DNA of 64,000 nucleotides, from positions 2,502,001 through 2,566,000 of the forward strand of contig NZ_CP114904.1 in the NCBI RefSeq assembly GCF_027497215.1. Direction: 5' to 3'. Shown here piece by piece: positions 8,350 to 16,733 of this stretch. The notes under the pieces were generated by a model. It was not told where the DNA came from, did not search any database, and saw nothing but the letters and a program-made list of their open reading frames with translations. How positions within the stretch are numbered: position 1 is the first letter of the stretch; the number at the start of each line of letters is the position of its first letter. Both the position numbers and the translations under genes were made by a program. This DNA is from Micromonospora sp. WMMD812. Lineage in GTDB: Bacteria > Actinomycetota > Actinomycetes > Mycobacteriales > Micromonosporaceae.

Positions 8350-8355
8350 TAGGGT
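8350..8355 (+). promoter_or_regulatory. Candidate -10 box of pseH
   Basis: TAGGGT would give a start near 8362 and a leader of about 34 nt to the GTG at 8396. It overlaps the alternative GTG at 8354, which argues against that upstream start. It is back to back with the ACP operon promoter. Confidence 0.45.
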
Positions 8356-8395
8356 GCTCCCGGCGATTTCACAAGGACCGCGAAAGCGAGAGGCC

Positions 8396-8905
8396 GTGCT
8401 GCGCGAAGCCACCGGGGACGACGTTCACCTGATGTTGTCCTGGCGTAATCAGGAAACCAACCGGCAGGTCAGCAAGACCAGTCACGAGATCACCGCCGCC
8501 GAGCACGCGCGGTGGTGGTCGGCGGTGCGGGTGGACCCGACCCGACAGGTGCTCATGTACCTCCGCGACGGCGTGCCGTGCGGCGTGGTCACCTTCTTCG
8601 ACCTGCGACTGGACGGGCCGAGGACCGGCGCCTGGGGCTTCTACCTGGACGCCGACGGCCTGGCCGCGCGGGGCGAGACGCTGCCCGCCTGGCTGGAGGT
8701 GATGCGCGAGGCGGTGGACCACGCGTTCGACGCCCTCGCGCTCGACCGCCTCGACGGCGAGGTGCTCGCGCACAACACCGTCGTGCGGCAGATGAATCGG
8801 CGGTTCCGATTTGTCGAGGGGACGCCGCACACGGAGGTCACCGACGGCCGGGAAATCACCGTCATCCCGATTTCCCTGGACCGCGAAAACCGCCGTCGGC
8901 GTTGA
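8396..8905 (+). CDS. pseH: PseH-like GNAT N-acetyltransferase
   Basis: A 169-residue GNAT protein. LREATGDDVHLMLSWRNQET opens the domain, followed by HEITAAEHARWW, which resembles the WRN...H..WW pattern of UDP-4-amino-4,6-dideoxy-N-acetyl-altrosamine N-acetyltransferase (PseH). GVPCGVVTFFDL and WGFYLDADG correspond to the strands around the acyl-CoA site, and HNTVVRQMNRRFRFVEGTPH is the C-terminal motif. PseH adds the N4 acyl group to the PseC product before PseG acts. GTG at 8396 sits just after AGCGAGAGG; GTG at 8354 is in frame but lies on the -10 box. It is divergent from the acyl-carrier cassette, so the acyl donor may not be plain acetyl-CoA; that is inference. Confidence 0.82.
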   Translation: MLREATGDDVHLMLSWRNQETNRQVSKTSHEITAAEHARWWSAVRVDPTRQVLMYLRDGVPCGVVTFFDLRLDGPRTGAWGFYLDADGLAARGETLPAWLEVMREAVDHAFDALALDRLDGEVLAHNTVVRQMNRRFRFVEGTPHTEVTDGREITVIPISLDRENRRRR

Positions 8906-8983
8906 TCCGGGCGCGCCGTTCCGCAATTGTCCGCAGATCATTCACCGCTCGGACACCTGGCGTTAACGAGGGTCTGGGGAATT

Positions 8984-9011
8984 GCCGCGGCGGCCTCCGG
9001 GCCGCCGCGGC
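8984..9011. terminator. Bidirectional terminator between pseH and the GT-C gene
   Basis: Perfect 12-bp stem (GCCGCGGCGGCC / GGCCGCCGCGGC) with a 4-nt loop in the 115-bp gap between convergent genes. Confidence 0.65.
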
Positions 9012-9020
9012 GGACCGAGG

Positions 9021-10754
9021 TCAGGAGCGCCGCCAGGCCGCCCAGTGCTGCTGCGGGTTGCCGCCGAGGCGGACGAAGCCGTACTTGGCGCCGTCCCAGT
9101 CGTCCGGCTGGCCGGGCGCCCACCGGGCGAAGACCACCTGGGCCTGGGCCGGCGGGCGCTCGCTGAACCAGCGCACGTCGGTCCAGGTCACCTGGTGGCT
9201 CAGGTTGAACCGGAGGATGTAGTGCACGCCGGTGGAGGCCCACACGCGCTCGCCGGGGCGTACGCCGACGTCGGCCACCCGCGGGGTCGGTTCGGTGCTG
9301 GCCACCATCGGCCGGACCAGCCGCTGGTCGATCACCTGCATCGTGCCGACGTTCACCACGACAAGGGCCACCAGCAGGGGCATCCGCAGCCGGGGCACCC
9401 ACGCCGCGGCGACCAGCAGGGCGCAGCCGGCCACCCCGATCAGCGCGCCGGTGAACGGGCGGAACTCCCGCCACCCGCCGGTCAGCGCCATCAGGTCCGG
9501 TGCGCCGAACCCGCCGTAGCGCAGGCTGTGGCCCTGGCTCTTGACGTACGCCAACCGCCCGGCGATCCCCGCCGCGCCCAGGACGAGCAGCCCGACCGAG
9601 ATGGCCGCCCGGCGCAGGACCACCCGGTGCCCGGCGGTGAGCACCACGGCGAGCCCGACCAGGAGCCAGAACGGGGCCAGCATCTGCACGTAGCGGCCGT
9701 AGATCGCGTCCAGCGGCTTCTCGGTGATGCCGGCGAGGATCACCGAGGCTCCGCCGGCCACCCCCAGGGTGGTGACGAGCGCGACGCCCATGGTCCATCG
9801 CACGGACGGGCCGCGGTCGCCCCGCCAGACCTCGCGCAGAGCCGTCACCCAGGCGATGCCGGCCAGGCCGAACGTGATCACGACGAGGTACCAGATCTGG
9901 GTGCCGACCGCCGCGCCGAGGCGCAGCACGCCCTGGCCCGAGGCGATCGCCTCCAGGGCGCTGCCGCCCGGATCCGTGCCGAGCAGGTAGACCTTGTCGC
10001 CGAGCAGCCGGATCCCGGCCTCGTTGACCAGGGCCAGGGCGAGCACCGGCAGCAGCGCGGCGAGCACCGCGCGGGCCTTGATCCGGCGACGGATCAGCAG
10101 CAACCCGACGAGCCCGACATGCACCAGCACGATGACGAGGCCCCGGGAGTGCAGCAGGTGGAACACGCCGACCAGCAGCCCGACGGTCGCGGCCGCGAGC
10201 GGGCCGGGCCGCTCGATCCACCGGTGCACGGCGAGCAGCCAGGCCAGCACCAGCGGGGCCATCACGGTGTCGATCATGGCGACGCCGGCGTAGAAGGCGG
10301 TCGCCGGCAGCGTCGCGGCGACCACGGCGACCAGCAGGGCCGTCGGCCGGCGCAGGTCCAGCAGCCGCCGGCCGAGCAGGTACGCCAGCGGCAGCATCAA
10401 CGAGTTCACCATCGCGTTGATCAGCTGCACCAGCCGGTAGCTGTCGGTGAAGTCCCGCTCACCGAGGAAGGCCGGGGAGATCAGCATCGGGTAGCCGACC
10501 CGGCGCAGGATGTTGTTCTCGCTGCTGAATCCGCCCGGCCCGCCGGCCAGCGCGCGCGCCGTGTTGAGGTAGCTGTCCTCGTCGGTGTGCGCGATCGGCA
10601 GGGCGATGTGCCGGGACAGCCACATCCGCCACACCACACCCAGCACCCACCCGACCACCAGCAGCAGCGGCACCAGCCACCGACGGCGCGGTGGGCCGTC
10701 CGGGGCGGGGGCCGGGGCCGGGACCCGCTCCATCACGTCGGTGCCGGATGCCAT
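9021..10754 (-). CDS. Polytopic membrane glycosyltransferase-like protein (GT-C/ArnT type)
   Basis: A 577-residue membrane protein with an N-terminal TM, then HTDEDSYLNTARALAGG in the first external loop. That acidic pair is where GT-C enzymes keep the catalytic Asp/Glu. About eleven further hydrophobic segments run to residue ~470, and a soluble C-terminal domain ends in GNPQQHWAAWRRS. Such enzymes use polyprenyl-phosphate-linked sugars outside the membrane. The ATG at 10754 (MASGTDVMER) is preceded by AGGAGG; in-frame codons further upstream were not used because they lack an SD. It lies between pseH and pseB on the opposite strand, so transfer within the Pse glycan is plausible. The exact donor is unknown. 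Confidence 0.75.
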   Translation of the reverse strand: MASGTDVMERVPAPAPAPDGPPRRRWLVPLLLVVGWVLGVVWRMWLSRHIALPIAHTDEDSYLNTARALAGGPGGFSSENNILRRVGYPMLISPAFLGERDFTDSYRLVQLINAMVNSLMLPLAYLLGRRLLDLRRPTALLVAVVAATLPATAFYAGVAMIDTVMAPLVLAWLLAVHRWIERPGPLAAATVGLLVGVFHLLHSRGLVIVLVHVGLVGLLLIRRRIKARAVLAALLPVLALALVNEAGIRLLGDKVYLLGTDPGGSALEAIASGQGVLRLGAAVGTQIWYLVVITFGLAGIAWVTALREVWRGDRGPSVRWTMGVALVTTLGVAGGASVILAGITEKPLDAIYGRYVQMLAPFWLLVGLAVVLTAGHRVVLRRAAISVGLLVLGAAGIAGRLAYVKSQGHSLRYGGFGAPDLMALTGGWREFRPFTGALIGVAGCALLVAAAWVPRLRMPLLVALVVVNVGTMQVIDQRLVRPMVASTEPTPRVADVGVRPGERVWASTGVHYILRFNLSHQVTWTDVRWFSERPPAQAQVVFARWAPGQPDDWDGAKYGFVRLGGNPQQHWAAWRRS

Positions 10755-11127
10755 CGCCGCCTCCTGGATTCCCGGCCGCGCTCCGGCGCCGGACAACTCC
10801 GGTACGCCGACGCGAAGCCGGACTGCTCTGCTGGGGGTTGCCCGAAAGCGACACCGCGACGGCGGCCCACGGGACGGAGCGCGGGCGCCGGACCCCGTTT
10901 CGGCCGGCCGCGTCGCGCACGCGCGGCCACTGTAGCGGCCCGCCGGGCACCGGTCAGCCCGCCGCTGAGGTACGGACAACTGTTCGCCTGCCGGGTGTCC
11001 GGCATTCACGGGAGCGGGGGGCGGGGTTAACCCGCGAGCGTCGGCCCGTTAACCCGCCGCGGTTAGCGTCTCGGACCGGTCGGCCGGCCGAGGCCCGCCG
11101 GTTCATCCACGACACGGGAGCACCAAA
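10755..11127. other. 373-bp divergent spacer between the GT-C gene and pseB
   Basis: No credible gene is seen. The left part carries the AGGAGG of the GT-C gene. The right part holds two GTTAACCCGC direct repeats and a TAGCGT -10 candidate ahead of pseB. The whole spacer is clearly non-coding on codon usage in all frames. Confidence 0.6.
11026..11069 (+). promoter_or_regulatory. pseB promoter region with paired GTTAACCCGC repeats
   Basis: GTTAACCCGC occurs at 11026-11035 and 11048-11057, 22 bp apart (two helical turns). A TAGCGT -10 candidate lies at 11064-11069. The repeats would cover the -30 to -50 region, as expected for binding sites of a dimeric regulator of the pseB operon. Confidence 0.45.
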
Positions 11128-12111
11128 TTGAGTGACTTGAATGGATCGTCCATTCTGATCACCGGGGGAACGGGTTCCTTCGGCAGGACCTTCCTCCGGC
11201 ACATCCTCACCGCGGCCGATCCGGCCCGGGTGGTGGTGTTCTCCCGCGATGAGCTCAAGCAGTACGAGCTGCGCCAGCAGCTCGGCGACGACCCGCGGCT
11301 GCGCTGGTTCATCGGCGACATCCGTGACCGGCACCGGCTGACCCGGGCGATGCACGGGGTCGACCACGTCGTCCACGCGGCGGCGCTCAAGCAGGTGGAC
11401 ACGGCCGAGTACAACCCCTCGGAGTTCATCGCCACCAACATCACCGGCTCGCAGAACGTGGTCGACGCGGCGATCGAGGCCGGCGTCCGCAAGGTCGTCG
11501 CGCTCTCCACCGACAAGGCGTCCAGCCCGATCAACCTGTACGGCGCCACGAAGCTGGTCGGCGACAAGCTCTTCGTCTCGGCCAACCACTACGCCGCGCA
11601 CCACCCGACCCGGTTCTCCGTGGTCCGCTACGGCAACGTGGTCGGCAGCCGGGGCTCGGTGGTCCCGCTGTTCCGCCGGCTGGCCGCCGAGGGCAAGAGC
11701 CTCCCGATCACCGACAAGCGGATGACCCGCTTCTGGATCACCCTGGAGCAGGCGGTCCAGTTCGTCATGGACTCGTTCGACCAGATGCAGGGTGGCGAGC
11801 TGTTCGTGCCGCGGATCCCCAGCATGCGGATCCTCGACCTGGTCGAGGCGGTCGCCCCGGACGCCACCACGCACGAGATCGGCATCCGGCCCGGCGAGAA
11901 GCTGCACGAGGAGATGATCGCGCCGGACGACAGCCGCCGGACGCTGCGCGCCGCTGACCGCTACATCGTCCAGCCGACCATCGCCGGCTGGGGCTACCAG
12001 CCCCCGGCCGACTGCGAGGCGGTGCCGGACGGCTTCGCGTACCAGTCGGACACCAACGACGAGTGGCTCACCGTCGACCAGCTGCGGACCATGCTCGGTC
12101 TCACCGCGTGA
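11128..12111 (+). CDS. pseB: UDP-N-acetylglucosamine 4,6-dehydratase (inverting)
   Basis: First enzyme of pseudaminic acid synthesis: it converts UDP-GlcNAc to UDP-2-acetamido-2,6-dideoxy-arabino-hexos-4-ulose. The 327 residues form an extended SDR. ITGGTGSFGR (11-20) binds NADP and VFSRDELKQYELRQ (37-50) is typical of PseB. LSTDKASSPINLYGATK (126-142) holds Asp129, Lys130 and Tyr138, the inverting-dehydratase catalytic set. VVRYGNVVGSRGSVVPLF follows, and RPGEKLHEEMI is also typical of PseB. Length matches the family. The start is TTG at 11128, seven nt after GGGAG; no ATG or GTG fits. pseC begins on its stop codon (TGATG), so the two are coupled. Confidence 0.93.
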   Translation: MSDLNGSSILITGGTGSFGRTFLRHILTAADPARVVVFSRDELKQYELRQQLGDDPRLRWFIGDIRDRHRLTRAMHGVDHVVHAAALKQVDTAEYNPSEFIATNITGSQNVVDAAIEAGVRKVVALSTDKASSPINLYGATKLVGDKLFVSANHYAAHHPTRFSVVRYGNVVGSRGSVVPLFRRLAAEGKSLPITDKRMTRFWITLEQAVQFVMDSFDQMQGGELFVPRIPSMRILDLVEAVAPDATTHEIGIRPGEKLHEEMIAPDDSRRTLRAADRYIVQPTIAGWGYQPPADCEAVPDGFAYQSDTNDEWLTVDQLRTMLGLTA

Positions 12112-13268
12112 TGGCGATGCTCCCGTACGGCCGTCAGACGGTCACCGAGGAGGACATCGAGGCCGTCTCCGCGGTGCTGCGCACCGACTGGCTCACCACC
12201 GGCCCGCAGGTCGACGGCTTCGAAGCGGACCTCGCCAAGTGGACCGGTGGGGTCGACGTCGCCGCCGTCTCCAACGGCACCGCCGCGTTGCACGTGGCGT
12301 ACGCGGCAGCCGGGGTGGGCCCGGGCGACGAGGTCGTCGTACCGCCGATGACGTTCGTGGCCACCGCCAGCAGCGCGGCCCTTCTCGGCGCGAAGATCGT
12401 CTTCGCCGACGTCGAGGAGGAGACCTTCTGCCTCGACCCGGCGGCGGCTGCCGCCGCGGTGACCCCGCGTACCAAGGTCGTCTCGGCGGTCGACTATGCC
12501 GGGCACCCGGCCGACTACGACGCGCTACGGTCGGCTCTGGCCGGATCGGACGCGCTGCTGCTCGCCGACGCGGCGCACTCCATCGGCGCCACCTACCGGG
12601 GCCGCCCGGTCGGCTCGCTCGCCGACCTGACCACGTTCTCGTTCTTCCCGACCAAGCACCTCACCACCGGCGAGGGCGGCGCGGTCGCCGCCCCGGATCC
12701 GGAGCTGCTGGCGCGGGCCCGACGGTTCCGCAACATCGGCCTGGTGCGGGAGCGTGACCTGCAGCGCTGGCCGGACGAGGGCGGCTGGCACCAGGAGGTG
12801 CACGAGTTCGGGCTGAACTACCGGCTGCCGGACGTGCTCTGCGCGCTCGGCCGCGCCCAGCTGCGCCGGCTCGACGCCTTCCTGGCCCGACGGAGCGAGC
12901 TGGTCGCCCGCTACGACGAGGCGCTGGCCGACCTGCCCGGCGTGCTGACCCCGGGCCGGCGTTCATGGGCCGAGCCGGCCTGGCACCTCTACCCGATCCG
13001 CGTCCTCGACGGGCGTCGCCGCGAGGTGTACGACGCGATGCGCGCGGCCGGCATCGGCGTCCAGGTGAACTACATCCCGGTGCACTGGCACCCGGCCTTC
13101 GCCGACCTGGGATACCAGCGCGGATCCTGCCCGGTGGCCGAGTCGTTCTATGCTCAGCAGCTGTCGCTGCCGCTCTACCCGACACTGAGCGACGCCGACC
13201 AGGACCGGGTCATCGACGCGCTCGGCGCGGCGCTACGGGGCCGCCCGGCGCGTCCCGCCGCCGCCTGA
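12111..13268 (+). CDS. pseC: UDP-4-amino-4,6-dideoxy-N-acetyl-L-altrosamine transaminase
   Basis: A PLP-dependent DegT/DnrJ/EryC1-type aminotransferase (385 residues) that aminates C4 of the PseB product. MLPYGRQTVTEEDIEAV is the typical PseC N-terminus. SNGTAALHVAYAAAGVGPGD binds the cofactor phosphate, VSAVDYAGHPAD and LLLADAAHSIGATYRG carry the ring contacts, and FSFFPTKHLTTGEGG holds the Schiff-base Lys182. FGLNYRLPDVLCALGRAQL and VQVNYIPVHWHPAF complete the family pattern. The ATG at 12111 overlaps the pseB stop; GTG at 12108 is equally possible. Confidence 0.93.
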   Translation: MAMLPYGRQTVTEEDIEAVSAVLRTDWLTTGPQVDGFEADLAKWTGGVDVAAVSNGTAALHVAYAAAGVGPGDEVVVPPMTFVATASSAALLGAKIVFADVEEETFCLDPAAAAAAVTPRTKVVSAVDYAGHPADYDALRSALAGSDALLLADAAHSIGATYRGRPVGSLADLTTFSFFPTKHLTTGEGGAVAAPDPELLARARRFRNIGLVRERDLQRWPDEGGWHQEVHEFGLNYRLPDVLCALGRAQLRRLDAFLARRSELVARYDEALADLPGVLTPGRRSWAEPAWHLYPIRVLDGRRREVYDAMRAAGIGVQVNYIPVHWHPAFADLGYQRGSCPVAESFYAQQLSLPLYPTLSDADQDRVIDALGAALRGRPARPAAA

Positions 13269-13278
13269 TGGGACGCTG

Positions 13279-14121
13279 ATGCACCACGCCAACCACTTCT
13301 ACGGCCACGCCCACGTGCTGGCCCGTTACGCGGGGCTGGGCGACGGTCACCCGCCGCGCATCAACGGGTACGTCCAGCACGGCTGGAACATCGGCGACGG
13401 GCTGGCCCCGGGCCACCCGTACGCCGAGGGGACCCCGAGCCTGCTCTGGTCGGACCAGACCCGGCGGCGGGCCTGGTCGGTGGGGCGGCGCAACGTCGTC
13501 GTCATCGGCGCGCCGTTCGCGTACCTGCTGACCATGCGGCCCGAGGACCCGCCGGAGTCGGAGCGGGAGGGCACCATCTGGTACCCGTTCCACGGCTGGG
13601 AGGGGCAGCACGTCCGCGGTGACCACAAGGAGCTGATCGCGCGGATCCGGGACACCGAGCCCGGCCCGGTCACGGTCTGCCTCTACTGGCACGAGTACGG
13701 CATGCGCCGGGTGCGCCGGCTCTACGAGAACGCCGGCTTCCGGGTGATCTGCCACGGCTACCGCGGGCACTGGTGGAAGGACACCGACCCGTACTTCCTC
13801 GACAAGCAGCTCGCCGAGCTGCGCCGGCACCGTCGGGTAGCCTCGAACCGGCTCACCAGCGCGATCTTCTACGGGATCGCGGCGGGCTGCGAGCCGGCCG
13901 TGTACGGCGACCCGATGGTGCTCGCGAACGAGGACCCGACCTTCGGCGGCACCGCCCGGATCCGCCGCCAGTGGCCGGAGCTGCACGGCGAGTCGGTGCA
14001 CCTGCCGACTGCCGTCGCGATCGCCCGCGCCGAGCTGGGCACCGACCACCGCTGCTCGCCGGCCGAGCTGCGTGAGCTGCTCGGATGGGCGAATCTCCAG
14101 GAGGAACCAGTTGACCACTGA
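13279..14121 (+). CDS. Unassigned protein, possible glycosyltransferase
   Basis: A 280-residue protein that I cannot place firmly. It begins MHHANHFYGHAHVLARYAGL, then has INGYVQHGWNIGDGL, WYPFHGWEGQHV and TVCLYWHEYGMRRVRRLYEN. Near the C-terminus, SNRLTSAIFYGIAAGCEPAV followed by YGDP resembles the nucleotide-binding end of GT-B glycosyltransferases, where such a segment holds the donor sugar nucleotide. It has no signal peptide or TM. It lies 10 bp after pseC and overlaps the next gene by 11 bp, inside the operon that makes CMP-Pse. A role as the Pse transferase or a related transferase is therefore attractive but unproven. Alternatives are a surface-carbohydrate protein without catalysis. 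Confidence 0.75.
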   Translation: MHHANHFYGHAHVLARYAGLGDGHPPRINGYVQHGWNIGDGLAPGHPYAEGTPSLLWSDQTRRRAWSVGRRNVVVIGAPFAYLLTMRPEDPPESEREGTIWYPFHGWEGQHVRGDHKELIARIRDTEPGPVTVCLYWHEYGMRRVRRLYENAGFRVICHGYRGHWWKDTDPYFLDKQLAELRRHRRVASNRLTSAIFYGIAAGCEPAVYGDPMVLANEDPTFGGTARIRRQWPELHGESVHLPTAVAIARAELGTDHRCSPAELRELLGWANLQEEPVDH

Positions 14122-15925
14122 GACGGTCCCCGCCGACCGGATCGAGCTGCCGGGTGGGGAGATGCTGACCTGGTCCGACCTGCCGGAGAAGCGCCTCGTC
14201 GGCGGCGGCCCGCTGGCCGCGCTCGCCACCCGGATCGTGCCGGCCGGCGCCCGGGTGCTGCTGGCCGGGCCGCACGACCCGGCCCTGCTCGACCGGCTGG
14301 CCCACGCCGAGGTGACCTGCCTGCTGCGCAGCTACCCCGACGGCGTGGCGCTGGCGTCGCGGGCGGCCCGCGTGGTGGTGGGCGGGCCCTCCGGGCTCCC
14401 CGACGACGAGCCGTTCGACGTGGTGATCGCCGCCGCCGGGCTGGACCCGGTGGAGTCGGTGGAGGGCGCCCGGCTGGGCTGGAGCGGCGTCCTCGCCCGG
14501 CTCTCCGGCGCGCTGCGCCCCGGCGGCAGCCTGCTGCTGTGGGTGGACAACCCGATGGGGCTGCACCGCCTGGTCGACACGGCCCCGTGGTACGCCCGGC
14601 GCGACGACGCGGCGTGGAGCATCGCCGGCGGCCTGGACGCCGACCGGCCGGCCAACCGGGCACAGCTGGCCGAGCGGCTCGCCGAGTGCGGGCTGCTTCC
14701 GGGGGTGAGCTTCGCCGCGTACCCGAAGGCGGGCGCGGCGACGGCCCTGCTCGACACCGACCACCTGGAGCGGCACACCACCTCCGGGCTCCTCGACGCG
14801 GTGCTGCACGGCGCCTGCGCCGGTGGCTTCGCCGACACCATCGTCCTCCAGGACCCGGCGCGGCTGGCCGTCGACGCGCTGCACGCCGGGCAGGCCGCCG
14901 CGCTGGCCCCGGGCTGGCTGGTGCTGGCCCACCGGGCCCCGGCAGCCGGGGCGCCGCCGGCCGACCTGCCGGTGGCGCTGGTGCAGACCGGTCCGCCCGG
15001 TGAGGACGTGGTGGAGGTGGTCGACGCCCCGTCGGGATGGCGGTGGCGGCTCACCGGGACCACCGGCCGGGGCGGGGCGGCGACCGCGCCGTTCGCCAGC
15101 CGGGAGGTGGCCTACCGGGATCCGGCCGCGCTCGACGGGCAGCCGGTGCCCGAGGGGCGGCTGCTGCGTACCGTGCTGCTCGACGCCGCCCTGCGCCGGG
15201 ACCTGGACGTGCTTCGGGAGCTGCTGAGCGGGTACGCCCAGTGGCTGGCCGGGCAGGCCGATCCGGACGGCCGGCTCACCGGCGCGGTGGCCCTCGCCGG
15301 TGTCGACAACACGGTGGTCTCCGCCGGCCGCTACGCGGTGCTCGACGCGAGCTGGCGGGCAACCGACCCGATCTCGGCCGACGTGGTGCTCGCCCGCGGC
15401 CTGTGGCGGTTCGCCGCCGGGCTGCTCACCGGCGGCTACGCCCACCCGTGGGCGTCCACCCTGGACGTCGCGGGCCTGACCGTGGTGCTCGGTGGCCTCG
15501 CCGGGCACGACCTGGACCGGGCCACCGTGGCGGCCGCGGTGGAGACCGAGGCCGCGGTGACCGCCGCGCTGCGCGGACTGGACGCCGACGGACGGGTCAC
15601 CCTCGCCACCGAACTGCGCGCGGTCGAGCCGACCGATCCGCCGGCCGGACCGCGCGGCTACCAGCAGCTGCGCGAGGCGTGGCTGCGCCAGCGCGAGGAG
15701 CTGACCCGGCTCTCCGCGCTGCTCAAGTGGACCGAGGAGCTGCTGACCTCGCGGGAGCGGGCGCTGCGCCGCGCGGACGCCACGATCAACCTGCTCAGCG
15801 GCTCGCTGAGCTACCGCGTCGGGCGCCTGGCGATCACCCCGGCCCGGCTCGCGAAGCGAGGCGCCCGGGCGGCGAAGCGTCGGGCGCGTGAGGCACTGGC
15901 TCCGAAGCAGGAGGAGCAGCAGTGA
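14111..15925 (+). CDS. Unassigned protein with methyltransferase-like N-terminus and C-terminal coiled coil
   Basis: The 604-residue protein has three visible parts. Residues ~25-170 look like a degenerate SAM-dependent methyltransferase fold (ARVLLAGPHDPALLDRL, FDVVIAAAGLD, ALRPGGSLLLWVDNPMGL). The first loop lacks a clear GxGxG, so cofactor binding is doubtful. The middle (~250-520) is a helical domain with no motif I recognise. The last ~80 residues (REELTRLSALLKWTEELLTS onward) form a coiled coil ending in a very basic tail, like that of the pyruvyl-transferase-family protein at 1604. The start is TTG at 14111 with GGAGGAACCAG upstream. Its position between two pse genes implies a role in Pse glycan assembly or modification. 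Confidence 0.78.
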   Translation: MTTETVPADRIELPGGEMLTWSDLPEKRLVGGGPLAALATRIVPAGARVLLAGPHDPALLDRLAHAEVTCLLRSYPDGVALASRAARVVVGGPSGLPDDEPFDVVIAAAGLDPVESVEGARLGWSGVLARLSGALRPGGSLLLWVDNPMGLHRLVDTAPWYARRDDAAWSIAGGLDADRPANRAQLAERLAECGLLPGVSFAAYPKAGAATALLDTDHLERHTTSGLLDAVLHGACAGGFADTIVLQDPARLAVDALHAGQAAALAPGWLVLAHRAPAAGAPPADLPVALVQTGPPGEDVVEVVDAPSGWRWRLTGTTGRGGAATAPFASREVAYRDPAALDGQPVPEGRLLRTVLLDAALRRDLDVLRELLSGYAQWLAGQADPDGRLTGAVALAGVDNTVVSAGRYAVLDASWRATDPISADVVLARGLWRFAAGLLTGGYAHPWASTLDVAGLTVVLGGLAGHDLDRATVAAAVETEAAVTAALRGLDADGRVTLATELRAVEPTDPPAGPRGYQQLREAWLRQREELTRLSALLKWTEELLTSRERALRRADATINLLSGSLSYRVGRLAITPARLAKRGARAAKRRAREALAPKQEEQQ

Positions 15926-16722
15926 TCGGAGACGCAACGACGTCCGGCGGCGGCGCCACCCGGATCGCCGGAGAGCAGACGGGGGCCGGCGGACCGCGGA
16001 TCGTCGGTGTCGTGCAGGCGCGGATGGGCTCGTCCCGGCTGCCGGGCAAGGTGCTGCGCCCGCTCGCCGGCCGCAGCGTGCTGGGCCGCGTGGTCCGGGC
16101 CGCCCTCGACAGCGGTGTGCTCGCCGACCTGGTGGTGGCCACCAGCACCGACTCCGTCGACGACGCCGTGGTGGCCGAGTGCGAGCGGCTCGGCGTGCCG
16201 TGCCACCGGGGCCCGGTCGACGACGTGCTGGCCCGGTTCATCGGCGCGCTCGACGCGCATCCCGGTGACGCGGTCATGCGGTTCACCGCCGACTGCCCGC
16301 TGCTCGACCCGGAGATCATCACCCTGGTGGCGTCGGTCTACCGGGCGGTGCCCGGTCTGGACTACGCCAGCACGTCGATCGCCCGCACCCTGCCGCGAGG
16401 ACTCGACGTCGAGATCATCCGGGCGGACGCGCTGCGCACCCTGGACCGGCTCGCCACCGATCACCACCGAGTGCACGTCACCTCGTACGCGTACACCCAC
16501 CCGGAGCTGTTCCGGGTGCTCGGCGTGACGCTCACCCCGGACCGCTCCGAGCTGCGGCTCACCCTGGACACGGAGCAGGACTGGACCCTCGTGCGGACCG
16601 TGATCGACCACTTCGGGGACGTGAGCGTGCCGCTGGCCAAGCTCGCCGACTGGCTCGACGGGCACCCCGCGCTGCGCGCGCTCAACGCCGACGTACGCCA
16701 GAAGCGCCTGGAGGAGTCCTGA
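15922..16722 (+). CDS. pseF: SpsF/PseF-type cytidylyltransferase
   Basis: A nucleotidyltransferase of 266 residues. IVGVVQARMGSSRLPGKVL (27-45) is the SpsF-family nucleotide-binding loop, LADLVVATSTDSVDDAVV follows, and VMRFTADCPLLDPEII contains the metal-binding Asp. PRGLDVEII and RLTLDTEQDW complete the pattern. In this context it should activate pseudaminic acid to CMP-Pse. It belongs to the SpsF branch rather than the NeuA-like PseF of Campylobacter, so the symbol is by role. The first ~24 residues are a Gly/Thr-rich extension. GTG at 15922 overlaps the upstream stop (GTGA), and the next gene follows at once. Confidence 0.85.
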   Translation: MIGDATTSGGGATRIAGEQTGAGGPRIVGVVQARMGSSRLPGKVLRPLAGRSVLGRVVRAALDSGVLADLVVATSTDSVDDAVVAECERLGVPCHRGPVDDVLARFIGALDAHPGDAVMRFTADCPLLDPEIITLVASVYRAVPGLDYASTSIARTLPRGLDVEIIRADALRTLDRLATDHHRVHVTSYAYTHPELFRVLGVTLTPDRSELRLTLDTEQDWTLVRTVIDHFGDVSVPLAKLADWLDGHPALRALNADVRQKRLEES

Positions 16723-16733
16723 CCACGCTACGG

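Noticed and set aside
8354..8395. GTG 8354 as the pseH start
   Set aside because: It overlaps the TAGGGT -10 box, and GTG 8396 has the SD and the conserved N-terminus.
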